DNA of 28,971 bases from CAIWCD01 sp043782365. GTDB taxonomy: Bacteria > Myxococcota > Myxococcia > Myxococcales > 40CM-4-68-19. A program made the translations under genes and the position numbers. The stretch lies in contig JAYWAO010000418.1 in the NCBI GenBank assembly GCA_043782365.1, positions 1 through 28,971 on the forward strand. The letters are read 5' to 3'. The notes below the pieces were generated by a model. The model saw nothing but the letters and a program-made list of their open reading frames with translations. It searched no databases and had not been told where the DNA came from. This document shows positions 1 to 6,918 of the stretch, in pieces. Position 1 is the first letter of the stretch, and each line of letters begins with the position of its first letter.

Positions 1-300
1 CTCGGTCCAGGTGGGCGCTGCGGGTCCTCCATCGCTTTCCTCTATCCGGTATCCGAGCTGCCCGGTCCACCAAATCACCTGCGCCTGGCGCGCGGTCCAG
101 TGCGCACCGGGTGTATCTACGCCAGGATGGGTGGATCCACTCGCTGCCAGCCGCTGTTTTTCGGGGATCAATACGGGGGTCGAGAGAGGACTATCCACTC
201 TATTTTACTCGTGAACTTGACTCCCCGTGACGTTCTTGCCACAACAGATTCTCACCGTCCATCCACGCTGTAAAGAAACACCTCAGGCCGAGTCCCGACC
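1..300. other. Upstream region of the bcs operon, no convincing gene
   Basis: This stretch is visibly less GC-rich than the rest of the window, as expected of an intergenic or promoter region. Several frames are open by chance, but their translations resemble no family I know. It contains the heptamer CGGTCCA three times in direct orientation (3-9, 63-69, 93-99), the perfect palindrome GTGGATCCAC at 131-140, and ATCCAC three times (135-140, 193-198, 261-266). Possible promoter pieces are TATTTT at 201-206 and TTGACT at 217-222, but neither has a well-spaced partner, so I do not call a promoter. I see no c-di-GMP riboswitch core. There is no clear Shine-Dalgarno sequence just before the ATG at 301. 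Confidence 0.5.
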
Positions 301-1296
301 ATGGCAACCGACGTACAGCGTCTGATCAAATCTCTGGGCGGCATCTCCGACTTCGACTACCGGGAGGTCGCCGCGCTCGAGCGCTGGCAGGCTGCGGCCG
401 CGCGCTGGCCGATGCTCACGGCGACCAACCGGCTGCTGGTCGAGCGGCTGCTCAACGGCCCGCCGCCGCGGCCTCCGCAGAAGACGCCGGTCCACGCCGC
501 GTTCACCACCGCGCTGATCTCGCTCGCTGGAGGCACCGGCCGCTCGACCCTCGTCGCCAACGTCACCGCGGCCCTGGGCCAGAACGGGCGGCAGGCGATG
601 GCGGTGGACCTCGACCCGCAGAACGGCCTCGGCCTCCACTTCGGGATGGACCCGGCCGAGGTGATCGGCCTCGTCTCGCCCAACCTCTCGAGCGTCGGGG
701 TCCACACCTGGCTCGCCCGGTTCCGCGGCGGCGCGGCGGTCTTCCCCTTCGGCCGCCTCGACAGCGCCCAGTTGGCGACGCTGGAGTCGGTGGTCGCCGA
801 GGACACCACCTGGGTGCAGCAGCGCCTCAAGTCGGTGGTCCCCGCGCAGACCGAGTTCCTCCTGCTCGACACCCCGGCTGTGCAGGGCCCGTGGGTGAAG
901 GCCGCCCTCTCGTTCGCCGACGCCGTCATCGTCGTCCTGCAGCCCAACGCCACCGCCTACGCGACGCTGCCCGCCGTCGAGGCGCTCCTCTCCGAGCACC
1001 ACCCGCACGGCAACCGCCACGCCCGGTACCTGCTCAACGGCTTCGACGCCCGCCGCTCGCTCGACCGCGACATCTTCGGCTCGCTGCGCGGGATGCTGGG
1101 CGACCGGGCGTTCGCCTTCCCCGTCCAGGGCGACAGCATCGTCCCCGAGGCGCTGGCCCGCCGCAAGCTGATCGTCCAGGAGGCGGCCGACTCGCAGGTG
1201 GTGGCGGCGCTGGCGGGCCTCGCCGAGTGGCTGGAGACCGAAGCCGCGGGCCGGATGGAGCCCGCCGAGCAGCCCAAGCGCGCCGCCGTCCGATGA
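301..1296 (+). CDS. bcsQ: BcsQ-type ATPase with an N-terminal BcsR-like segment (cellulose synthase operon)
   Basis: A 331-residue cytoplasmic MinD/ParA-like ATPase, placed first in the cellulose operon, as BcsQ is in many proteobacteria, where it supports assembly or polar placement of the synthase. Residues about 3-50 resemble the small separate protein BcsR (a short helical start, then the typical ARWPML ending at about 33-38), so this looks like a BcsR-BcsQ fusion joined by a Pro-rich linker (about 52-62). The P-loop is GGTGRST at 77-83: it has Arg81 where canonical ATPases have Lys and lacks the extra signature Lys. Asp103 and Asp105 lie in the VDLDPQ A' motif, and LLLDTP with Asp190 fits Walker B. 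The stop overlaps the bcsA start (ATGA). Family assignment is strong; active ATP hydrolysis is uncertain given the P-loop. The start has no good ribosome site but keeps the BcsR-like segment. Confidence 0.9.
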   Translation: MATDVQRLIKSLGGISDFDYREVAALERWQAAAARWPMLTATNRLLVERLLNGPPPRPPQKTPVHAAFTTALISLAGGTGRSTLVANVTAALGQNGRQAMAVDLDPQNGLGLHFGMDPAEVIGLVSPNLSSVGVHTWLARFRGGAAVFPFGRLDSAQLATLESVVAEDTTWVQQRLKSVVPAQTEFLLLDTPAVQGPWVKAALSFADAVIVVLQPNATAYATLPAVEALLSEHHPHGNRHARYLLNGFDARRSLDRDIFGSLRGMLGDRAFAFPVQGDSIVPEALARRKLIVQEAADSQVVAALAGLAEWLETEAAGRMEPAEQPKRAAVR

Positions 1297-3515
1297 CCCC
1301 CCCTGCGCCCGAAACCAGCCCGGATCGACCTGGGAGGCCGCGGTCCGCCTGGGCGCTGCGCGCGCTCAGCGCTCCGCTGGCCCTGGCGGCGGTGGTCTCG
1401 CTGCTCCTGGTGGTGGTGACGCCGCTCGACCTGCGCGGGCAGTTCCTCTTCGGCCTGGGCGTCTTCGCGGCGAGCCTGATCCTCAACCGGCTCCACGCGG
1501 GCCGGATGGTCACGCTGGCGATGGTGATGGTGTCGATCACCGTCTCGACGCGCTACCTGTTCTGGCGCTTCACCGTCACGCTCAACAGCGACTTCACGCT
1601 CGAGGGCGTGCTCGGCCTGATCCTCCTCACGGCTGAGCTGTACGCGTTCGCGATGCTGCTGCTCGGCTACTTCCAGGTGATGGCGGTGCTGCCGCGCAAG
1701 CCGCACCCGCTGCCGCCGAACACCGCGCGCTGGCCCACCCTCGACGTCTTCATCCCCACCTACAACGAGCCGCTCGAAGTCGTGCGCGCCACCGTGCTCG
1801 CCGCCAAGGCGATGGACTGGCCCGGCGACAAGCTGCGGGTCTTCATCCTCGACGACGGCCGCCGCGACGCCTTCCGGTCCTTCGCCGCCGCCGCCAGCGT
1901 CGGCTACATCGTGCGGCCCGACAACAAGCACGCCAAGGCCGGCAACCTGAACCACGCGCTCGCCCGCACCCAGGGCGAGCTGATCGCGATCTTCGACTGC
2001 GACCACGTCCCGACGCGGTCGTTTCTGCAGATGACGGTGGGCTGGTTCCTCTACGACCGCCGGCTGGCGATGATCCAGACGCCGCACCACTTCTACTCGC
2101 CCGACCCGTTCGAGCGGAACCTCTCGACGTTCCGCACCGTGCCCAACGAGGGCGAGCTCTTCTACCACCTGATCCAGCCCTCCACCGACCTGTGGAACGC
2201 GACCTTCTTCTGCGGCTCGTGCGCGGTGCTGCGGCGGACCGCGCTCGACGACGTCGGCGGCATCGCGGTGGAGACGGTCACAGAGGACGCGCACACCGCG
2301 CTGAAGATGCAGCGGCTGGGCTGGAACACCGCCTACCTCGACGTCATCCAGGCGGCGGGACTCGCCACCGAGAGCATCTCCGCCCACGTCGGCCAGCGGA
2401 TCCGCTGGGCGCGCGGGATGGCGCAGATCTTCCGCATCGACAACCCGCTGCTCGGCCGCGGCCTCACCCTGATGCAGCGGGTCTGCTACACGGGCGCGAC
2501 CCTGCACTTCTTCTACGGCATCCCGCGGCTGATCTTCCTCATCGCGCCGCTCTCGTACCCGCTCTTCGGGCTGCACATCTTCAACGCGCTGCCGTTGGTG
2601 GCGCTCTCGTTCTTCTTGCCGCACATCGCCCACTCGACGATGACCAACTCCCGCATCCAGGGGAAGTTCCGCCACTCGTTCTGGTCGGAGGTCTACGAGA
2701 CCTGCCTCGCCATCTACATCCTCATCCCCACCACGCAGGCGCTGATCACCCCGAGCAAGGGCAAGTTCAACGTCACCGCCAAGGGCGGCAACATCAACCA
2801 GGCGTACTTCGAGCGGCGCATCGCCATGCCGTACCTGGTGCTGACGGCGCTCAACCTGGTGGGGTTCCTCATCGGCGCGTTCCGGCTCTGGTCGGGCGCC
2901 GGGCGGCTCGACGTGCTGCTGATCAACCTCGGCTGGAGCACCTACAACCTCGTCATCCTCACCGCCACCATCGCGGTCGCGTGGGAGCAGCGGCAGGTGC
3001 GCAAGACGCCGCGGGTCGCCACCAAGGTGCAGGCGATGGTGCGGCTCGAGAACGGGCGCACGGTGCGCTGCCGCACCGCCGATCTCTCGCGCGGCGGCTC
3101 GAGCCTGCTGATCCCGCCGGGCTGGGACCTCCTGCCCAAGGACCGCATCCACGTCTCGCTCTTCTCCGCCGCCGACGAGCTGCCGATCCCCGCCGAGGTG
3201 ATCGACCTGCACGACGGCCTGCTCCGCGTCAGGTTCGGCGCGCTCTCCATCGACCAGGAGTCGGCGCTGGTGCAGGCGCTCGTCTCGCGCGCGGACTCGT
3301 GGCTGGGCTGGCGCGACGCCGAGACGGTCGATCACCCGCTCGGCTCGCTGCGCGACATCCTAGTGCGTGGCCTAGGGAACGTGAACCAGATCCTGCGGGC
3401 GCGGCCGCCGCTGCGGGCGATCGGCGAGGCGACGCCCGCGGCGACGCTGGCGGTGCCGGTGGGCGCGATGGTGCCGCCCATCCCGCTGGCGAAGGTCTCG
3501 AGGGCCGAGCGGTGA
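1293..3515 (+). CDS. bcsA: Cellulose synthase catalytic subunit BcsA (UDP-forming, c-di-GMP activated)
   Basis: A 740-residue inner-membrane GT2 enzyme that polymerises UDP-glucose into beta-1,4-glucan and threads it across the membrane. Transmembrane helices precede the GT domain (about 24-150) and follow it (about 395-560). The GT core has DDG at 187-189, DCD at 235-237, FFCGS, TED at 330-332 (catalytic base Asp332) and Q368-R-I-R-W372. The gating-loop region before the last helices is also recognisable. The C-terminal PilZ domain carries RKTPR at 570-574 (RxxxR) and DLSRGG at 597-602 (DxSxxG), so c-di-GMP control should be intact. Length fits the family (roughly 720-870). The ATG overlaps the bcsQ stop in ATGA; longer upstream extensions run inside bcsQ and are not needed. 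The last 70 or so residues are less conserved. Confidence 0.97.
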   Translation: MTPPAPETSPDRPGRPRSAWALRALSAPLALAAVVSLLLVVVTPLDLRGQFLFGLGVFAASLILNRLHAGRMVTLAMVMVSITVSTRYLFWRFTVTLNSDFTLEGVLGLILLTAELYAFAMLLLGYFQVMAVLPRKPHPLPPNTARWPTLDVFIPTYNEPLEVVRATVLAAKAMDWPGDKLRVFILDDGRRDAFRSFAAAASVGYIVRPDNKHAKAGNLNHALARTQGELIAIFDCDHVPTRSFLQMTVGWFLYDRRLAMIQTPHHFYSPDPFERNLSTFRTVPNEGELFYHLIQPSTDLWNATFFCGSCAVLRRTALDDVGGIAVETVTEDAHTALKMQRLGWNTAYLDVIQAAGLATESISAHVGQRIRWARGMAQIFRIDNPLLGRGLTLMQRVCYTGATLHFFYGIPRLIFLIAPLSYPLFGLHIFNALPLVALSFFLPHIAHSTMTNSRIQGKFRHSFWSEVYETCLAIYILIPTTQALITPSKGKFNVTAKGGNINQAYFERRIAMPYLVLTALNLVGFLIGAFRLWSGAGRLDVLLINLGWSTYNLVILTATIAVAWEQRQVRKTPRVATKVQAMVRLENGRTVRCRTADLSRGGSSLLIPPGWDLLPKDRIHVSLFSAADELPIPAEVIDLHDGLLRVRFGALSIDQESALVQALVSRADSWLGWRDAETVDHPLGSLRDILVRGLGNVNQILRARPPLRAIGEATPAATLAVPVGAMVPPIPLAKVSRAER

Positions 3516-5752
3516 CCCGGGCGCGCGAGGTCCGCGGAGTGGCCCTGGCAGGCGTCGCCGCGCTCTGCGCGCTGGCAGGCTGCGCGCGGCAGCCCGCGAG
3601 GCAGCAGCAGGAGAAGTCGGGGCAGGCCCGGCGCGACGAGGGGGGCCGCACCTTGCTCCCGCTCGCGGAGCTGGGGCTCGACGACGCCCGCCGCTACAAC
3701 ACGCAGCCCACCCTCACCTTCCCGTTCTTCGCGCGCGCCGACCGGGTGCTGACCAAGGCCCGGCTCCTGCTGCACTTCGGCGACCCGGCCGACGCGGTGG
3801 GCGTGCGCCGCATCGAGGTCCTGGTGAACCAGGAGCCGATCGCCTCGCTCGGCCCCGAGGTGCTCCGCTCCCCCAAGCGGGACGTGGTGCTGCCGATCGA
3901 GGTGAAGTCGATCGGCGAGAAGAACCAGCTGACCCTGCGCCTGGAGCTGGAGCAGGAGAAGGGGAAGGAGAAGGAGCGGCCCTGCGAGGTGGTGCCCGCC
4001 GGCTCGTGGAAGGTGGTGGCGAGCGGAGAGCTGGAGCTCGACAGCGCGCCGCTGCCGCTGCCCGACGACCTGGCGCTCCTGCCGCTGCCGTTCATCGACC
4101 GCCGCTTCGACCGCGAGGCCGCGGTGCCGCTGGTGCTGGCGCCCGGCGCCCCGCAGGCGGAGCTGCGGCTGGCCGCCGCGCTGGCGGGGTGGCTGGGCGT
4201 GGACGCGGGCGTGGCGCTGCGCTTCCCCGTCACCTTCGGCGCGCTCCCGGAGACCTCCGCGCTGGTGCTGCTCGATGGCCCGGAGCGCGCGGCGGCGCTG
4301 GGCGTGCCCGCGCTCGACAAGCCGCAGATCCGGGTGATCGACCACCCGCGGCACCCTGGCGCCAACGTCAAGCTGGTGCTGGTGGGCGGCAGCACGCCAG
4401 CGGAGCTGGAGGCGGCGGTGGTCTCGCTCACCTCGGAAAGCGTCTCGCGCTTCACCGGCCCCTCCGCGCTGCTCACCCCGCCCGCGCCGGCGGCGCAGCA
4501 CGGGCTCTACCAGGCGCCGCGCTGGCGGCCGCCGTACAAGCCGATCTCCTTCGACCAGCTGGCGAGCCCGGAGCAGCTGACCCACGACGGCACCGCGGGC
4601 GGCAACCTGACGCTGCGCTTCCGGGTCGCGCCCGACCTCTGGGTCTGGCCGGACGAGTTCGTGGTGCTCGACCTCGGCTGGACCGTGCTGGTGCCGCCCG
4701 GGACGCCGCAGCCCAGGCTGGACGTGGTCTTCAACGATTCGTTCCTCGGCACGCTGCCGCCGGTCGATCTCGCGCACGGAGAGTCGGCCGCGCGGACGCT
4801 GCTCGACATCCACCGCTCCGACCTGCGCGGCTTCAACCAGCTGGTGCTGCACGTCAACTACGGCGAGGCCGGCACCTGCGGCGGGCCGCCGGGACCTGGC
4901 GACGAGCACCGGGTGCAGCTGGCCGGCGACTCGGCGCTCCACCTCGAGCGGTACGGCCACTTCGCCAGCCTCCCCGACCTCTCGACGTTCGTGGACGACG
5001 GCTTCCCCTTCACCCGGCAGGCCGACCTCGCGGAGACCGCGCTGGTGCTCTCGGCGCAGCGCGCGCCCGAGGAGCTCTCGGTGGCGCTCTCGGTGCTGGC
5101 CCACCTCGGCTCGGTGACCGGCGTGGTGGGCTGGCCCGCGGTGCTCTCGCCCGAGGAGGCCCTCGCCGGCGCGGGGGCGGGCAAGGACCTGCTGCTGGTG
5201 GGCACGCAGGCGAGCCACCCGCTGCTCAAGCTGTGGACGAGCCTCTTGCCGCTGGCGGTCGCCCCCGGCGCGATCAAGCCGCAGATGCCGGCCGGCGCCA
5301 GCCAGCTGCTCTCGCTCCTGACGGGCCGGCGCGGCCTGCTGGAGCTGGAGCGGGCGCGGGCGGCGCTCGCCTCCACCCGCACCCTGGCGGCGCTCGAGGC
5401 GATCGAGTCGCCGCTGACGCCGGGCCGCACCGCGGTGATCTTCACCGCCCCGACCGCCGCGGAGCTGCAGCCGTTCGCGGCCTTCCACGGCTACGCCGAC
5501 AGCCGCTCGCGCGAGGGAGACCTCCTGGTGCTGGCAGGGGGCAAGCGCCAGCTCTTCCGCATCGGGCCGCTCTACGGGCTCGGCGAGCTGACCTCGTGGG
5601 ACGCGCTGCGCTGGTTCCTCGCCAGCCACTCGCTGCTGCTGGTGCCGTGCCTCTTCTTCGGCGTGCTGCTGCTCTCGGTGTGGCTGCGGTTCCAGCTCAA
5701 CGCCAAGATCGAGTCGCGCCTGCGGGACGTGTCGGCGGGGGCGCCCACGTGA
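3512..5752 (+). CDS. bcsB: Cellulose synthase periplasmic subunit BcsB, with a lipobox
   Basis: A 746-residue partner of BcsA that guides the nascent glucan through the periplasm. The GTG start overlaps the bcsA stop (GTGA). Residues 1-24 form a signal sequence ending in LAGC, a good lipobox with Cys24, which is unusual because classical BcsB has an ordinary cleaved signal. The body has the alternating carbohydrate-binding jelly-roll and flavodoxin-like layout, inferred from family knowledge and segments such as LHVNYGEAGTCGGP near 448-461. A single C-terminal helix (about 707-726, SLLLVPCLFFGVLLLSVW) followed by a basic tail is the expected inner-membrane anchor that packs with BcsA. If the lipobox is used, the protein would be tethered at both ends. 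Position and length strongly support BcsB even though BcsB sequences diverge quickly. Confidence 0.92.
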   Translation: MTRAREVRGVALAGVAALCALAGCARQPARQQQEKSGQARRDEGGRTLLPLAELGLDDARRYNTQPTLTFPFFARADRVLTKARLLLHFGDPADAVGVRRIEVLVNQEPIASLGPEVLRSPKRDVVLPIEVKSIGEKNQLTLRLELEQEKGKEKERPCEVVPAGSWKVVASGELELDSAPLPLPDDLALLPLPFIDRRFDREAAVPLVLAPGAPQAELRLAAALAGWLGVDAGVALRFPVTFGALPETSALVLLDGPERAAALGVPALDKPQIRVIDHPRHPGANVKLVLVGGSTPAELEAAVVSLTSESVSRFTGPSALLTPPAPAAQHGLYQAPRWRPPYKPISFDQLASPEQLTHDGTAGGNLTLRFRVAPDLWVWPDEFVVLDLGWTVLVPPGTPQPRLDVVFNDSFLGTLPPVDLAHGESAARTLLDIHRSDLRGFNQLVLHVNYGEAGTCGGPPGPGDEHRVQLAGDSALHLERYGHFASLPDLSTFVDDGFPFTRQADLAETALVLSAQRAPEELSVALSVLAHLGSVTGVVGWPAVLSPEEALAGAGAGKDLLLVGTQASHPLLKLWTSLLPLAVAPGAIKPQMPAGASQLLSLLTGRRGLLELERARAALASTRTLAALEAIESPLTPGRTAVIFTAPTAAELQPFAAFHGYADSRSREGDLLVLAGGKRQLFRIGPLYGLGELTSWDALRWFLASHSLLLVPCLFFGVLLLSVWLRFQLNAKIESRLRDVSAGAPT

Positions 5753-6918
5753 GGTCGCTCGCTGCTGGAGTATTACTCCTCGCCAGCTGCGCCTCCGCCG
5801 CGGTCCGCCAGGAGTCGGGGGCCGCCCGCGCTCCGCCTGCCCCGCGAGCGCGGCAGGAGTGGCGCCACTGGGAGGCCTTCCGCAAGGGGTTCATCTCCCC
5901 GGACGGCCGGGTGATCGACCGGGCGCCCCGCGGCGACGGCCGCACCACCTCCGAGGGGCAGGCCTACGGCCTGTTCTTCGCGCTGGTCGCGGGCGACCGG
6001 GACACCTTCGACCTGCTGCGCGGCTGGACGCTGGAGAACCTCCAGCGCGGCGACCCGGGCGCGCTCCCGGCGTGGCTGTGGGGAAGCGACGCGAAGCGGG
6101 GCGCGTACGGCGTGCTCGACCCGAACCCCGCCTCCGACGCCGACCTCTGGCTCGCGTACTGCCTGCTCGAAGGAGCGCGTCTCTGGGACGCGCCCCGCCT
6201 GCGCGAGGAGGCCCGCGCGCTGCTCGTCGCCGTCGCCGCGCGCGAGGTGCAGGAGGTCGCCAGCGCGGGTCCGGTGCTGCTCCCGGGGCCCGAGGGGTTC
6301 CGCCTGGAGGGGGGCGCCCTGCGGCTCAACCCGAGCTACCTGCCGCCGCAAGTCTTGCGCGCGCTGGCGCTGAGCGGCGTGCGCGGACCGTGGGCGCGCC
6401 TGGAGGACACCTCCCTGCGCCTCGTCGCCGCCGCCTGCGGCCAGCATGGCCTCGCGCCCGACTGGGTGCGGCTCTCGGACGGCGCCCTCCTCCCCGACGC
6501 GCAGGACGCGAACCGCGGCGCCTACGACGCCATCCGCGTCATCCTCTGGGCGGGGATGCTCCCGGCCGAGGCGCCCGGGCGCGCGCGGCTGCTCTCGGCG
6601 TGCGGCGGGCTGGTGCGCCTCATCGGTCCTGGCGGCGACGTCCCGGAGGCGGTCGACGTCGCGACGGGCCGCGCGGGGCCGAGGGCGGGGCCGCCGGGCT
6701 TCCAGGGCGCGCTGCTCCCGGCGCTGCTCGCCACCGGCGAGACCCTGCTGGCGGCGATGCTGCGCGAGCGCCTCGCCGCGGTCGAGTCCGACGGGCTCTT
6801 CGGCGCGCCGGCGGCCTACTACGACCAGGCCCTGCTCCTCTTCGCCCTCGGCCACGTCGAAGGCCGGTTCCGGTTTTCCCCCGAAGGGGCCCTGCTGCCC
6901 TCCTGGAGCGCCCCGTGA
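5749..6918 (+). CDS. bcsZ: BcsZ, GH8 endo-beta-1,4-glucanase of the cellulose operon, possible lipoprotein
   Basis: A 389-residue family 8 glycoside hydrolase that cuts stray or tangled glucan in the periplasm. Visible motifs match enterobacterial BcsZ closely: the opening WEAFRKGFIS, TTSEGQAYG with the general acid Glu69, PAWLWG, ASDADLWLAYCLLEG, LNPSYLPP, DWVR, and YDAIRVILWAGM with Asp260 (the conserved Asp of this family). The GTG start overlaps the bcsB stop (GTGA). The short signal ends LLLASC, a possible lipobox at Cys14; an alternative signal peptidase I site (ASA at 15-17) would release a soluble enzyme, so anchoring is unsettled. The signal peptide contains one of only two in-frame TTA codons I noticed in the genes here, inside the palindrome GGAGTATTACTCC. 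Confidence 0.95.
   Translation: MRSLAAGVLLLASCASAAVRQESGAARAPPAPRARQEWRHWEAFRKGFISPDGRVIDRAPRGDGRTTSEGQAYGLFFALVAGDRDTFDLLRGWTLENLQRGDPGALPAWLWGSDAKRGAYGVLDPNPASDADLWLAYCLLEGARLWDAPRLREEARALLVAVAAREVQEVASAGPVLLPGPEGFRLEGGALRLNPSYLPPQVLRALALSGVRGPWARLEDTSLRLVAAACGQHGLAPDWVRLSDGALLPDAQDANRGAYDAIRVILWAGMLPAEAPGRARLLSACGGLVRLIGPGGDVPEAVDVATGRAGPRAGPPGFQGALLPALLATGETLLAAMLRERLAAVESDGLFGAPAAYYDQALLLFALGHVEGRFRFSPEGALLPSWSAP
5767..5779. repeat. GTAWTAC-core palindrome GGAGTATTACTCC
   Basis: A perfect 13-base inverted repeat (six-base arms around a central T) in the bcsZ signal-peptide codons. It includes a TTA leucine codon, exceptional for this GC-rich sequence. It shares its core with sites at 9439, 21103 and 28138. 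Confidence 0.5.

Noticed and set aside
11..214. 67-codon open frame before the bcs operon
   Set aside because: No family resemblance, no ribosome site, weaker codon bias; other frames here are open too.
1..300. c-di-GMP (GEMM) riboswitch before the bcs operon
   Set aside because: The conserved core bases of that riboswitch are not visible; c-di-GMP control is already explained by the BcsA PilZ domain.
891..1292. Longer bcsA start upstream of 1293
   Set aside because: It would run through bcsQ in another frame and give Arg-rich nonsense; the ATG at 1293 gives a normal BcsA N-terminus.
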